Shown in pieces: positions 49,084 to 60,500 of a stretch of 64,000 nucleotides of DNA. Both the position numbers and the translations under genes were made by a program. The stretch is taken from contig CABIZX010000005.1 of NCBI GenBank assembly GCA_902363375.1, forward strand, positions 1 to 64,000, given 5' to 3'. The stretch's first letter is position 1. Each line of letters begins with the position of its first letter. The notes under the pieces are model-generated. The model saw nothing but the letters and a program-made list of their open reading frames with translations. It was not told the origin of the DNA and ran no database searches. The DNA comes from Clostridiaceae bacterium (GTDB lineage: Bacteria; Bacillota; Clostridia; Clostridiales; Clostridiaceae).

Positions 49084-50322
49084 GTGAGCAGAAGAGTAGT
49101 AGTTACGGGAATGGGAGCAATTACACCTATAGGTAATGATGTTGATGTTTTTTGGAAGGGAATTAAGGAAGGAAAATGTGGTATAGATTATATAAAATCT
49201 ATGAATGTAGAGAAGTTTAAGGTTAAAATAGCGGCAGAGGTTAAAGATTTTGATCCTACTGAAGTTATTGATAGAAAAGAAAGTAAGAAAATGGATAGGT
49301 ATTGTCAATTGGCAATGGCAGCAGCAGAAGAAGCAATGAAGGATTCAAAGTTGGATTTAAATAATATAGATATGTATAGAGTAGGAGTTTTAATTAGTTC
49401 AGGAATTGGTGGGCTTGGGACTTTAGAAAATGAATATAAAAGGATGCTTGAGAGAGATACAACTAAGGTATCACCATTTTTAATACCTATGATGATAGAG
49501 AATATGGCAGGAGGGAATGTTGCTATAAAATATGGTGCTAAAGGACCTTGCTTGTCTGTTGTTACCGCATGTGCTACGGGAACTAATAGTATAGGGGAGG
49601 CCTTTGAGATGATAAAAGCCAATAGAGCGGAAGTAATCATTGCAGGTGGAACAGAGGCATCTATAACTTCTGTTGGATTAGCGGGATTTACTGCACTAAC
49701 AGCATTAAGTAAGAGTGAAGATCCTAAAAAAGCATCTATTCCTTTTGATAAAAATAGAAGTGGATTCGTAATGGGAGAAGGTGCTGGAGTACTAATTTTA
49801 GAGGAATTTGAACATGCAAAATCAAGAGGAGCCAAAATATATGGTGAAATTATTGGATATGGGGCTACTTGTGATGCATATCACATAACTCAGCCTAGTG
49901 CGGATGGTGAGGGAGCATCAAGAGCTATGAGTCTTGCCATTGAAGAAGGTAATATAAAGCTAGGAGATATATCATACATTAATGCTCATGGAACTAGTAC
50001 ACCATATAATGATAAGTTTGAAACCATTGCCATAAAGAATTTATTTAAAGAGCAGGCTTATAAAATTCCAGTTAGTTCTACTAAATCGATGACAGGACAT
50101 TTACTTGGAGCAGCAGGTGCAGTGGAATCAATTGTATGTATAAAGGCGTTAGAAGAAGGCTTTATTCCAGCTACAATTGGCCTGGAAGAAAGAGATGAGG
50201 ACTGTGATTTAGATTATGTTCCTAATAGTGGAAGAAATGCTGAACTTAAATATGCTTTATCTAACTCACTAGGATTCGGTGGACATAATGCTACACTTTT
50301 ATTTAAAAAATGGGAGGAATAA
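49084..50322 (+). CDS. fabF: 3-oxoacyl-ACP synthase II
   Basis: Elongating condensing enzyme, 412 residues. The catalytic triad: Cys163 in TACATGTNS, His in NAHGTSTPYND and His in STKSMTGHLLGAAG. It starts with GTG after GGAGGATATG. It is the only elongating KAS in the operon and so must extend both saturated and unsaturated chains unless another lies elsewhere. Confidence 0.97.
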   Translation: MSRRVVVTGMGAITPIGNDVDVFWKGIKEGKCGIDYIKSMNVEKFKVKIAAEVKDFDPTEVIDRKESKKMDRYCQLAMAAAEEAMKDSKLDLNNIDMYRVGVLISSGIGGLGTLENEYKRMLERDTTKVSPFLIPMMIENMAGGNVAIKYGAKGPCLSVVTACATGTNSIGEAFEMIKANRAEVIIAGGTEASITSVGLAGFTALTALSKSEDPKKASIPFDKNRSGFVMGEGAGVLILEEFEHAKSRGAKIYGEIIGYGATCDAYHITQPSADGEGASRAMSLAIEEGNIKLGDISYINAHGTSTPYNDKFETIAIKNLFKEQAYKIPVSSTKSMTGHLLGAAGAVESIVCIKALEEGFIPATIGLEERDEDCDLDYVPNSGRNAELKYALSNSLGFGGHNATLLFKKWEE

Positions 50323-50325
50323 ATT

Positions 50326-50844
50326 ATGAATTATGAAGCAATTGAAAGGCTTATTAAATTGATAAATGATTCAGAACTTAAAGAGCTAGAATTAGAAGAA
50401 GCTGGACTTAAAATAAGAATGAGCAAAAATGATTCTAGTAAGGTTATTTATACCGAAGATAGAATGGCAAATAGACATGTGATAGAAGATAATTTTAATA
50501 CTCCATTTATTAATAATAATAATTTAGATACAACTTTAGGAGCAAATACAAAGCATGAAGAAATAATTACGGAAGAAGTGGCTAGTGAAGAGACTTCATT
50601 AGAAGAATGCTTTACAGTGAAATCACCTATGGTAGGCACATTTTATTCTTCACCAACAGAAGATGGAGAACCTTATGTAAAGGTAGGAGATTCAGTATCA
50701 AAAGAATCTATTCTTTGTATAATTGAGGCTATGAAATTAATGAATGAAATTGAATGTGAGGTTGAAGGAACTGTAGCTAAAATATTAGTTAATAATGGAG
50801 ATATAGTGGAGTTTGGTCAGCCTATAATGACTATAAAAATTTAA
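50326..50844 (+). CDS. accB: Biotin carboxyl carrier protein of acetyl-CoA carboxylase
   Basis: 172 residues. An N-terminal helical part is followed by an acidic Asn/Glu-rich linker and the biotinyl domain with EAMKLMNEI; the lysine carries biotin. Its ribosome site lies within the end of fabF, 3 bp away. Confidence 0.96.
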   Translation: MNYEAIERLIKLINDSELKELELEEAGLKIRMSKNDSSKVIYTEDRMANRHVIEDNFNTPFINNNNLDTTLGANTKHEEIITEEVASEETSLEECFTVKSPMVGTFYSSPTEDGEPYVKVGDSVSKESILCIIEAMKLMNEIECEVEGTVAKILVNNGDIVEFGQPIMTIKI

Positions 50845-50874
50845 ATATAAGTTTAGATGGAGGTAATATAAATA

Positions 50875-51330
50875 ATGATAGATGTTGTGAAAGAAAATTT
50901 AATAAAGCTTAACATAAGAGAAATACAAGAGATAATACCTCACAGATATCCTTTTTTATTTATAGATCGAATAGAAAATCTAGAGCCAATGAAAAGAGCC
51001 ATTGGATATAAGAATGTAACTATGAATGAATATTTTTTTCAAGGTCATTTTCCAAATGAACCTTTATTACCAGGGGTGATAATAGTGGAGGCCCTTGCAC
51101 AAGTTGGTGCCATTGCTTTATTATATGATGAAAAATTTAGAGGAAAGATAGCCTACTTTGGAGGAATAAAGAATGCTAGATTTAGAAGAAAAGTTGTACC
51201 TGGTGATAGATTAAAATTAGAAGTTGAAATTATAAAGATAAAAGGGCCAATGGGGATTGGAAAAGGTGTTGCAACCGTTGATGGAGTAGTAGCTTGTGAA
51301 TGTGAATTAACCTTCGCAGTAGGAGTATAA
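50875..51330 (+). CDS. fabZ: 3-hydroxyacyl-ACP dehydratase
   Basis: Hot-dog fold dehydratase, 151 residues. The active-site His is in [11 protein letters not shown] and the Glu in [16 protein letters not shown]. It is in the middle of the acc genes as in streptococci. No FabA or FabM isomerase is present. Confidence 0.97.
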   Translation: MIDVVKENLIKLNIREIQEIIPHRYPFLFIDRIENLEPMKRAIGYKNVTMNEYFFQGHFPNEPLLPGVIIVEALAQVGAIALLYDEKFRGKIAYFGGIKNARFRRKVVPGDRLKLEVEIIKIKGPMGIGKGVATVDGVVACECELTFAVGV

Positions 51331-51349
51331 AAATAAGAGAGGTAGCCAT

Positions 51350-52699
51350 ATGTTTAAAAAGATATTAATTGCTAATAGAGGGGAAATTGCTGTTAGAATA
51401 ATTAGAGCTTGTAGAGAAATGGGAATACAAACTGTAGCTGTATATTCTGAAAGTGATAGAGAGGCGTTGCATGCTCAAATGGCAGATGAATGTATTTGTA
51501 TTGGACCATCAGCCTCAAAAGATAGTTATCTAAATGAAAATAATATATTAAGTGCTACTATTTTAAAAGGGGCAGAGGCTATTCATCCTGGGTTTGGATT
51601 TCTATCTGAAAATACTAGATTTGCTAAGATGTGTGAAGAGTGTAATATTAAATTTATAGGACCAACAGCAGATAATATAAGCAACATGGGAAATAAGTCT
51701 AAGGCTAGAGAGATTATGGAGAAGGCGAATATTCCAGTAGTACCAGGTTCAAAAGGCATTGTAAAGACTGAGGAAGAAGCGATAGAAATAGCTAAAAAAA
51801 TAGGTTATCCGGTAATGATAAAAGCTTCCAGTGGAGGCGGTGGAAAAGGAATTAGAATTGTAAATAATGAGAATCAGCTTATAAGTGATTTTAATGCAGC
51901 TAAGAGAGAAGCAAAAACTTCATTTAATGATGATTCTATGTATATAGAAAAGTTTATAGAACAACCAAGACATATAGAGATACAACTTATAGCAGATAGT
52001 TATGGAAACACAGTATATTTAGGAGAGCGTGAATGTTCTATTCAAAGAAAAAATCAAAAGGTATTAGAAGAAGCTCCATCAGTATTTATAGATAGCGATA
52101 TGAGAAAGAAAATGGGAGAAACTGCAGTTAAAGCTGCTAAGTCTATAGGTTATATAAATGCCGGAACTATAGAATTTTTAGTTGATAAGAATAAAAAGTT
52201 CTATTTTATGGAGATGAACACTAGAATACAAGTAGAACATCCAGTGACAGAAATGGTGACAGGAATAGATTTAATAAAGGAACAAATTAGAATAGCTTAT
52301 GGTGAAAAATTAAGCTTTTCTCAAGAAGATATAAGGATTACAGGGCATTCTATAGAATGTAGGATAAATGCAGAAGACCCTTATAAAAACTTTAGGCCAT
52401 GTCCAGGAGAGATAACGAATTTATATGTACCCGGTGGAAATGGAGTTAGACTAGACTCTGCAGTATATCAAGGTTATAAAATTCCACACTGCTATGATTC
52501 AATGATAGGTAAACTTATAGTTCACGGAAAAGATAGAGAAGAAGCTATAGGTAAAATGAAAAGAGCATTAAGTGAATTTATAATAGAAGGGGTTAATACT
52601 AATATAGATTTGCAACTTGATATTTTGGCTAATGAGAATTTTGTGAAAGGAAACTTTCATACAGGTTTTTTAGAAGCATATCTCAATGGAGTTAAGTAG
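51350..52699 (+). CDS. accC: Biotin carboxylase subunit of acetyl-CoA carboxylase
   Basis: Carboxylates biotin with ATP and bicarbonate. It has 449 residues: KILIANRGEIAVRIIRAC, the ATP-grasp glycine loop SSGGGGKGIRIV, and FMEMNTRIQVEHPVTEM. It starts after AGAGAGGT. Confidence 0.98.
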   Translation: MFKKILIANRGEIAVRIIRACREMGIQTVAVYSESDREALHAQMADECICIGPSASKDSYLNENNILSATILKGAEAIHPGFGFLSENTRFAKMCEECNIKFIGPTADNISNMGNKSKAREIMEKANIPVVPGSKGIVKTEEEAIEIAKKIGYPVMIKASSGGGGKGIRIVNNENQLISDFNAAKREAKTSFNDDSMYIEKFIEQPRHIEIQLIADSYGNTVYLGERECSIQRKNQKVLEEAPSVFIDSDMRKKMGETAVKAAKSIGYINAGTIEFLVDKNKKFYFMEMNTRIQVEHPVTEMVTGIDLIKEQIRIAYGEKLSFSQEDIRITGHSIECRINAEDPYKNFRPCPGEITNLYVPGGNGVRLDSAVYQGYKIPHCYDSMIGKLIVHGKDREEAIGKMKRALSEFIIEGVNTNIDLQLDILANENFVKGNFHTGFLEAYLNGVK

Positions 52700-52723
52700 T
52701 CTAAATCTAAATGAGGTAATTAT

Positions 52724-53590
52724 ATGAAAGATTTAAGGTCATTATTTAAAAAGAATGTTTATATAGAAGTAAAAGTAAATAATAAAGATAAGAAATCTGA
52801 GATCAAGCCACAGGTACCTGATGGAATGTGGATCAGGTGTCCAAAGTGTGGTAAGACTATATATAGAGGAGATTTAATAAACAATTTAAAGGTATGCTAT
52901 TCCTGTGGGGGCCATTTTAGACTTACATCAAGAGAGAGAATTAAACAAGTCATTGATGAAGGTACTTTTAAAGAGTTGTTTGCAGATATGGTTTCTGATA
53001 ATCCTTTAAATTTTCCGGAATATAATGAGAAGATAACTAAGATACAAAGAGCTACAAATATGAAAGAAGCTATTATAACAGGGATAGGAAAGATAGATGG
53101 TAATGATGTAGTTATATGTGTAATGGATAGTAACTTTCTTATGGGGAGCATGGGAAGTGTGGTTGGAGAAAAAATTACAAGAGCTATAGAATTAGCTACC
53201 AAAGAAGAATTACCAATAATAATATTTACATGCTCTGGTGGTGCAAGAATGCAAGAGGGAATTTTTTCTCTTATGCAAATGGCAAAAACATCAGCAGCGC
53301 TATCTTATCATAATGATAAAGGGCTACTATATATATCTATACTAACGGATCCGACTACTGGTGGAGTAACAGCAAGTTTTGCAATGTTAGGAGATATAAT
53401 CCTTGCTGAACCTAATGCACTTATTGGGTTTGCTGGCAGGAGGGTTATCGAGCAAACTATAAAGCAAAAACTACCAGAGAATTTTCAGACAGCAGAATTT
53501 CTTTTAGAAAAGGGATATGTAGATAGAGTTGTACCAAGAAAAGATATGAAAAATACTCTTAGTACTATTATAAAACTGCATATTAATTGA
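52724..53590 (+). CDS. accD: Acetyl-CoA carboxylase carboxyltransferase beta subunit
   Basis: 288 residues. The N-terminal zinc ribbon reads CPKCG (near 39-43) and CYSCGGH (near 59). The crotonase-fold core has [12 protein letters not shown] and [12 protein letters not shown]. It pairs with AccA to transfer CO2 from biotin to acetyl-CoA. Confidence 0.97.
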   Translation: MKDLRSLFKKNVYIEVKVNNKDKKSEIKPQVPDGMWIRCPKCGKTIYRGDLINNLKVCYSCGGHFRLTSRERIKQVIDEGTFKELFADMVSDNPLNFPEYNEKITKIQRATNMKEAIITGIGKIDGNDVVICVMDSNFLMGSMGSVVGEKITRAIELATKEELPIIIFTCSGGARMQEGIFSLMQMAKTSAALSYHNDKGLLYISILTDPTTGGVTASFAMLGDIILAEPNALIGFAGRRVIEQTIKQKLPENFQTAEFLLEKGYVDRVVPRKDMKNTLSTIIKLHIN

Positions 53591-53620
53591 AATCTTAAAG
53601 ATTGGAGATGTTAAAAGTAG

Positions 53621-54427
53621 ATGGATAGTAAATTTAAATCATGGGAAAAGGTAAATATAGCAAGAAATATTAAAAGGCCAACAGCACTTAGCTATATTAA
53701 TGATATATTTGAAGATTTTATAGAATTAAAAGGTGACAGGGGCTATGGAGATGATAGTGCTATAGTTGGAGGCATAGCTAGATTTCAAAGTAGAAGTGTT
53801 ACAGTTATAGGAATACAAAAGGGAAATAATACAAAAGAAAATATAGAAAGAAATTTTGGAATGCCAAAGCCAGAAGGATATAGAAAAGCATTAAGACTTA
53901 TGCTACAAGCAGAAAAATTTAAAAGACCTATAATTATTTTTGTAGATACTCCAGGAGCATTTTGTGGAGTAGAATCAGAAGAGCGAGGTATAGGGGAAGC
54001 TATTGCTAAAAATCTTATGACTATGAGCAATTTGAAAGTACCTATAGTGTCTATCATTATAGGGGAAGGTGGAAGTGGTGGAGCATTGGCATTAGCCGTT
54101 GCAGATGAAATATGGATGCTTGAAAATTCAATATACTCTGTTTTATCTCCTGAGGGTTTTGCATCTATTTTATATAAGGATGCATCCAGAGCTAAAGAGG
54201 CTGCTGAGCAAATGAAAATAACATCTTCAGACTTATTAAGTTTAGGTGTAATTGATAGAATTATTAGAGAACCTAAGGGTGGAGCACATGAAGATCCCAA
54301 TAAAATAACTTTAAGTATTAAGAACAATTTAGAGGAAACGATAGAAAGAGTAAGTAAAGAACCTATAGAGTCTTTATTAACTAAGAGATATTATAAATTT
54401 AGAAAGTTAGGAAAATATATAGAATAG
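53621..54427 (+). CDS. accA: Acetyl-CoA carboxylase carboxyltransferase alpha subunit
   Basis: 268 residues, somewhat shorter than E. coli AccA. Motifs: [26 protein letters not shown] and [15 protein letters not shown]. It is the last gene of the fatty-acid operon and begins 30 bp after accD. Confidence 0.97.
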   Translation: MDSKFKSWEKVNIARNIKRPTALSYINDIFEDFIELKGDRGYGDDSAIVGGIARFQSRSVTVIGIQKGNNTKENIERNFGMPKPEGYRKALRLMLQAEKFKRPIIIFVDTPGAFCGVESEERGIGEAIAKNLMTMSNLKVPIVSIIIGEGGSGGALALAVADEIWMLENSIYSVLSPEGFASILYKDASRAKEAAEQMKITSSDLLSLGVIDRIIREPKGGAHEDPNKITLSIKNNLEETIERVSKEPIESLLTKRYYKFRKLGKYIE

Positions 54428-54548
54428 ATTAATAAAATATGGTAATATATGACTAATTATAATATAGTATTAATGTAAATTGTTTTAACTTATAGTAAAA
54501 TGATTATAATGCTAATAGTAATTAGTCTTATTTTATTTTAAATAGGAT

Positions 54549-54584
54549 ATAATAAAATAATTTATTTAGTATTTATTTTATTAT
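54549..54584 (+). terminator. Possible operon-end hairpin after accA
   Basis: ATAATAAAATAA (54549-54560) pairs with TTATTTTATTAT (54573-54584). It consists only of A and T and lacks a clear T-run, so confidence is low. Confidence 0.4.
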
Positions 54585-54666
54585 GAAGAAGAAATAAGGA
54601 ATAATTAATAATTTAAAATGAGAAGTAGAAAGTTATATAAATTTATAAATGAGAGGAAGATGAGAT

Positions 54667-55542
54667 ATGAATAATAAATTAGTTTTAGTAATTGATTCAG
54701 GTAGTGACTTACCTATTGAATTTATAAATAAGCCTAATGTGGTAGGATTGCCTATTGGGTGTAATTTTAAAGGTAGAGATATAGAGGATTATTTTGGTCA
54801 AACCTTAGATACTAAAGAATTTTATGATGGGCTACGAGCTGGAGAAATGTATACTACATCTCAAATAAATGTATATAAATTTGAGGAGGCTTTCAAAAGT
54901 ATTATAAAGGAAGAAAAATCTATTATTTATATAGGGTTATCATCAGGATTATCAGGAACTATAAATAATGCAAGAAGTGCAGCTTTAAATGTAAAGGAAG
55001 AATATCCAGATAGTGATATTACCATAATAGATACGCTATCAGCTAGTATGGGTATAGGGCTATTAGCATATAAGGTTTATGAAATGATGGAGAAAGATAA
55101 ATCCAAGGAAGAGATTATTGAATTTATAGAGGAAATAAAATTAAAAATAAATCATTATTTTACAGTAGATGATTTAAAACATCTAAAAAGAGGTGGAAGG
55201 GTATCTAGTTCTGCTGCAACTGTAGGAACCTTACTTAATGTGAAGCCAGTACTACATATGGATAATGAAGGAAAGCTAATTCCACTTAATAAGGTTAGAG
55301 GTAGAAAAAAAGCTATCTTAGAGCTTGCAAAGAAATTTGCAGAAAGAAGTGTGGGAGATGAGCAGTTAATAACTATTTCTCATGGAGATTGTTTAGAAGA
55401 TGCAAAGATATTAGAAGAATTGTGCAGAAAAGATGGGAGAGTTAAGGAGTGTATAATTAATAGTTTAGGGCCTACTATAGGTAGTCATACTGGAGCAGGA
55501 CTATTATCATTATTTTTTATTGGAAATAATAGAGAAGAGTAA
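54667..55542 (+). CDS. DegV-family fatty-acid-binding protein
   Basis: 291 residues starting MNNKLVLVIDSGSDLP, with GEMYTTSQINVYKFEEAF, SSGLSGTINNARSAA and LKRGGRVSSSAATVGTLLN. DegV/FakB proteins bind a fatty acid and, with FakA kinase, activate exogenous fatty acids. Its place after the fab operon suits a lipid role; no FakA gene is seen here. Confidence 0.92.
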   Translation: MNNKLVLVIDSGSDLPIEFINKPNVVGLPIGCNFKGRDIEDYFGQTLDTKEFYDGLRAGEMYTTSQINVYKFEEAFKSIIKEEKSIIYIGLSSGLSGTINNARSAALNVKEEYPDSDITIIDTLSASMGIGLLAYKVYEMMEKDKSKEEIIEFIEEIKLKINHYFTVDDLKHLKRGGRVSSSAATVGTLLNVKPVLHMDNEGKLIPLNKVRGRKKAILELAKKFAERSVGDEQLITISHGDCLEDAKILEELCRKDGRVKECIINSLGPTIGSHTGAGLLSLFFIGNNREE

Positions 55543-55630
55543 ACAAATAAGTAGATTATGAGTATATAGGTATTATATAGATATTATATTAATTTATATT
55601 TTAATTAATATTTAAGATGGGAGGTTGATT

Positions 55631-56278
55631 ATGAAAAGTAAGAGGTTACTTAAAATAATCAAAAAAATTAAGCGAAAATCCCAACTTAAAGATGAGATAA
55701 TCAATAGGAAGAACTATGTCTATAATAGAGCACGAGCTAAAGCTTATGCCGAGGCTTATGCTGAGACTCCAAATATAAAAGAATATCCACTATTTAAGGA
55801 TAATGATTGTACTAACTTTGTAAGTCAAGTTTTAGTGGCTGGTGGTATGAAGATGACGGGGTCAGATTATAGAAAGTTTACAGATTGGTTTTGTTATACT
55901 AAAGATCCGATGGCTTTAAAGAAAATTTCATTAACATGGAGAAGTGCTGAATACTTTAGAAAATATTGGGGCAGTAAAGGTAAAGAAGGCAATAATATGG
56001 CTAGCGAATATAGAGAATTAACTGTAGAAGAAGCTATATCTAAATATGATGAACTATATACTTATTTGATGATAGGTGATGTTATACAATATGCAGACAG
56101 TAACAAAAAAATATATCATTCGCAAGTCATTCATGCTAAGGAGTTTAACGTAGCACTCAATAGAAATGATTTATTTGTAGCCCAGCATACAATAAATAGA
56201 AAACATGTGTCTTTATATGAATATTTAAAATTATTAAAAGATAAAAAGGGTAGATATGTCTATATTTATCATTTTTAA
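55631..56278 (+). CDS. Putative amidase-domain protein (Amidase_6)
   Basis: 215 residues. After a basic N-terminus (KRLLKIIKKIKRK) come YNRARAKAYAEAYAETPN, DNDCTNFVSQVLVAGG and W-rich segments, the pattern of the putative amidase domain found at the C-terminus of several spore and wall proteins. The Cys in DCTNF and the His in HSQVIHA are probable catalytic residues. There is no signal peptide. It starts at ATG 55631 after GGGAGGT. Confidence 0.8.
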   Translation: MKSKRLLKIIKKIKRKSQLKDEIINRKNYVYNRARAKAYAEAYAETPNIKEYPLFKDNDCTNFVSQVLVAGGMKMTGSDYRKFTDWFCYTKDPMALKKISLTWRSAEYFRKYWGSKGKEGNNMASEYRELTVEEAISKYDELYTYLMIGDVIQYADSNKKIYHSQVIHAKEFNVALNRNDLFVAQHTINRKHVSLYEYLKLLKDKKGRYVYIYHF

Positions 56279-56285
56279 AATGTTT

Positions 56286-56323
56286 AAAAGTTTTGTAGAA
56301 TTAATTCTACAAAACTTTTTTTA
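56286..56323 (+). terminator. Terminator after the amidase-domain gene
   Basis: A 34-bp perfect palindrome (AAAAGTTTTGTAGAATT and its complement, 56286-56319), followed by T. Confidence 0.9.
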
Positions 56324-56435
56324 TAATATATGCTTTTAAAATATGGTAAGACGGAATAAGTGGTATAATATATGTAGAATATATAGTATATAAAATAGAC
56401 TGATTTGTAAGATACTTTATTTAGTGGAGGTTAAT

Positions 56436-57302
56436 ATGGATAAATTAAATAGAAATGATAGTTGTTGGTGTGGTAGTGGATTAAAATATAAAAAGTGCCA
56501 TATGGAGCAAGATAAATATTTAGAAAAGTTAAGTGAACAATATGGTTATGAAATACCAAGAGAAATAATAAAGTCAGAAAAAGATATTGAAGGTATAAGA
56601 AAAAGTTGTGCTTTAACTAAAGAAATATTAGATATGGTAGAGCAAAGGATAACAGCGGGAATATCTACAGAAGAAGTAAATAGATGGGTTCATGAATATA
56701 CTGTATCTCATGGAGCATATCCAGCACCTTTAGGGTATCATGGTTTTCCTAAGAGCACATGTGTATCTATAAATAGTGTAGTTTGCCATGGCATACCAGA
56801 TGAAGAAACCATAATAAAAGATGGAGATATAGTTAATGTTGATGTGACTTGCATTTTAGATGGATATTATGGTGACTCTAATAGAACTTTTCTTATAGGC
56901 AATGTAAGTGATAAGGCGAGAGATTTAGTAGAGACAGCTAAAGAGTGTTTACAATTAGGGATAAATGAGATAAAACCTTTTAATACTTTAGGAGATATAG
57001 GTTTTGCTATAAGTCAGTTTGCAACTAGTAAAGGTTACTCTGTAGTGTATGACTATGGTGGTCATGGTGTAGGTAATGAATTTCATGAAGAGCCCTTTGT
57101 ACCTCATATAGGAGAAAGAGGAGAAGGAATGGTACTTCTACCAGGAATGGTATTTACAGTAGAACCAATGATAAATGAAGGAATTGCTGAAACAGAAGTA
57201 CTAGATGATAATTGGACTGCAGTTACAGCAGACAATAAATTATCTGCTCAATGGGAGCATACAATATTAGTTACAGAAGATGGATACGAAATATTAACTT
57301 AA
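56436..57302 (+). CDS. map: Methionine aminopeptidase with N-terminal SEC-C motif
   Basis: Removes the initiator methionine. It has 288 residues. The first 25 residues are a SEC-C zinc motif (C10, C12, C21, H22 in CWCGSGLKYKKCH); the type I catalytic domain carries HGIPDEETIIKDGDIVNVDV, GYYGDSNRTF and YGGHGVGNEFHEEPFVPH with all five metal ligands. I start at ATG 56436, since GTGGAGG is its ribosome site. A second, SEC-C-less map is usual near secY and infA but lies outside the window. Confidence 0.94.
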   Translation: MDKLNRNDSCWCGSGLKYKKCHMEQDKYLEKLSEQYGYEIPREIIKSEKDIEGIRKSCALTKEILDMVEQRITAGISTEEVNRWVHEYTVSHGAYPAPLGYHGFPKSTCVSINSVVCHGIPDEETIIKDGDIVNVDVTCILDGYYGDSNRTFLIGNVSDKARDLVETAKECLQLGINEIKPFNTLGDIGFAISQFATSKGYSVVYDYGGHGVGNEFHEEPFVPHIGERGEGMVLLPGMVFTVEPMINEGIAETEVLDDNWTAVTADNKLSAQWEHTILVTEDGYEILT

Positions 57303-57409
57303 TTTGTATATATAATAATTTTAAAGTTTAAGATTAATTGAAAATTCTTGTCTAAAAATAGATAAAATTGTTTTGATATTTGGAGTATACATTTGTACTG
57401 TATTATGAC

Positions 57410-57431
57410 ATTACATGGTATAATATGTAAT
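57410..57431 (+). promoter_or_regulatory. Extended -10 promoter with overlapping inverted repeat
   Basis: TGGTATAAT (57416-57424) is an extended -10 with no good -35. ATTACAT (57410-57416) and ATGTAAT (57425-57431) flank it as an inverted repeat. A second palindrome, GTTATTTAAAATAAC, lies at 57450-57464. Confidence 0.45.
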
Positions 57432-57506
57432 ATAAATAAATTGTTGTGAGTTATTTAAAATAACACATATTAATTTTTTATTATTTTAAGTAGGTAGGTA
57501 CTAAAT

Positions 57507-60500
57507 ATGAAGATAATTAATGAAAGATATAAAATTGTTGAGCTATTAAATCAAAATAGAACATATTCTGTATATGAAGCCATAGATATAAGTAATGATA
57601 TGTCTAGGGTGAATATTTATGTTTTAAATAATTCAAATATAGAAAGTAAGTTACTTGATTTTTGTATATCTGAATATGAAAAAATACCTACTATACAAAA
57701 TGATGCTTTGAAAATCTTAGATTTTGGCATAGTAAATAATATTGATAGTAAAGAGAAGAGAAATAATTATTATTATACTACAGAACTTTACAATAATTAT
57801 AAGGTGTTATTAGACTCTATAGAAGGAGTTTCTGAAGAAACTTTAATTCAAATATTTTTAGAAATATGTATAGTGGCCCATAACCAAAATTATAATTATA
57901 CTAAAATAGTGCCATTACATGAGGAAAATATATATGTAAGCTCAAATTTTAAAGTTAAATTAAAAGATAAATTAACAGCACTTTTACAATCAAGAGAGAT
58001 TGGTATAACTACCCATTCAGAAGATATAGAAGAGCTTATAGAGGGCTCTTCTAGTAAGTTTAATGAAGATTTATACTATATAAATAGATTATCTGAAATA
58101 TTAGTAAATATATCATTAAAAAATAAAGGTAGATACAGAGATATTAAGACTTGCAAAGTAACTTTAAAACATATAGGAAATGGTGAAGGACGAGAGTACG
58201 AAGAGTTATTTGGAGTAAAGCTATATAATTTAATATATAAGCTTTGCAATAAAGATGGTTCAATAAATAATATATTGGATATTGTTAAGCAAGTTAATTA
58301 TATATATAACATAGATTATAAATATAAGGTTAATAAAGATGAAAAAAAATTAAATTTTAATATACCTTTAATAGGTAGAGCTGAAGAAGTAAAAAATGTA
58401 ATAAATTCTATAAATCATATAGTTAAGTATCATGAACCTAAAAATGTAATTTTAGTTCACGGCGAAATAGGAATTGGTAAGACTAGATTGCTAAAACATA
58501 TAAAATACATCATGACCATTAGGGGAAATAAAGGATTAAAATGTTTTTATATGAAAAGTAATAAAGAAGAGTCTACAAAAGCTACTATTGGACAATTATT
58601 GAAAAAAATAATTAAGTTTGCAGATAAAAATTTAACTAGCAAATATAAAAAGGAATTAATGCTCTTAATACCAGAAACATATGGTGATGAATACGAAGAA
58701 AATTTTTACTACTCTAGATTAAGCAACAAAGAGAAACTTATACTTATAGCAAAAATATCTTCATTTTTACAAGAATATTATCATGATAATCCGGGGATAA
58801 TCATGATTGATGATATGAATATGTACGATGTATTAACATTAAATGTAATACGTTATATTTTGAGTAAATCATCTACAAATAACATTATTTTTATCATAGG
58901 ATATAGAGATGGTGATTGTCTTAATAATAATAACTTTACAGAACTTATAGATTACATTGATGAGCGAGTAGCTTTAAATATTCACCTTAGATCGTTAACT
59001 GAAGATAATTCTGCTAAAATGTTAAGAAATATATTAAATGTAGATAAAATATCCGATGAATTTATAGATATATTTTATAAGTATTCTATGGGGAACCCAT
59101 TATTTATAGAGGAATCTCTAAAAGATTTATGTAATAGAAAAGTTATATATATAAATGAAGAAGACGGGAAGTGGCATAAACTTAAGAATCATGATATGTA
59201 TATGCCAATTAATATGGAGAGGGTTTGTGAAAGCCAATTAAAAGATGTGAACGAGCTATCTCTTGATATTTTACAAATAATGTCATTCTTTTATACTCCA
59301 ATGCCAGTAAAAGTAATAAAGGATATACTTAAAATAGATAAACCATACATAGATGATGTTGTTAAAGAGCTAGTAGATAAAGGTATACTATATAGTAGTA
59401 TAGGAGATAACGGCTTTGTATATGCCTTTTATAATAAGTTTTTAAGAAGTTATCTATATAAGGATTTAGAGAACTCTATAAAAGAGGATATTCACAAAAA
59501 GATAGTAAGGGTACTTGAAAAGTATTGCTATGAAGATTTAAATATTTATATAGAAGAGATTATATATCATCTTGAAATTTTAGGATTTAGCAGGAAGTTA
59601 ATACATTATTATCAAAGGAATGAAGAAAGATTAGAAAATATTAATAGCGTAAACGAGGCTATAAGATGCAATTTTAAGATTCTTGAGGTAATTGATAAAT
59701 TTGAAGACAGACATGAATTTATACAAGATGAAATAAATGCTAATATGAACTTAGGAAAATTGTATAATAGTATATCTGAAAAAAGTGTAGCTATAGAATA
59801 TTATATTAAAGCTCGAGAATTATGTAAGGATCAAGATATGTTAGTTTCTAGTGTAGATATTATGATAGAAATGATATGGATATACATGGACTTAGGAAAT
59901 GATAAGGAGATAGAATATTATACTAAAGAAATATCTAAAATACTAGAAAAGATAGATTATCTAACAGGAACTATAAAATATCTAAGAATTGTAACAAGTA
60001 ATTTATATAACAAGGGTGAAAATGATAAGCTTAAAGATGTATGTAATTATGGTATAAGTCTTTGTAATGAAGAACATATGGATCATAAAGCTGGATTTTA
60101 TAATAGTTATTGTAATGCATTAATCGCTGAGAGCAAAGAAGCAGAGGCTTTAAATATATTAAAGTCAACTGTTAAAGAATGTTGTGAAAAAAATCACACT
60201 AATGCTCTACCAAGGCTATACAATAGTATAGGTGTAATATATAGTGATTATATACAATTTGGATTAGAAGCTTTAAGTTGGTTTAAAAAGCTTTATGAAG
60301 TAAGCAAAGGTAAGGGAAATAAGTATTATGAAGTGACAGCTCTATCTAACTTAGGATTTTCAAATTATATTTTAGTAAATTATGATGAAGCATATAAATA
60401 TCTAAATCAAGCTTCAAATATAGCAACTCAAAATGAGTTAATATATATGAATTTCTATAATTATACTTATATAGCATCTACATTATATAAACAAGGAAAA

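Noticed and set aside
49305..49835. 176-codon minus-strand frame opposite fabF
   Set aside because: Antisense shadow of a conserved gene, without recognisable motifs.
53785..54327. 180-codon minus-strand frame opposite accA
   Set aside because: It is antisense to a clearly conserved gene, has no ribosome site and a composition typical of a mirror frame.
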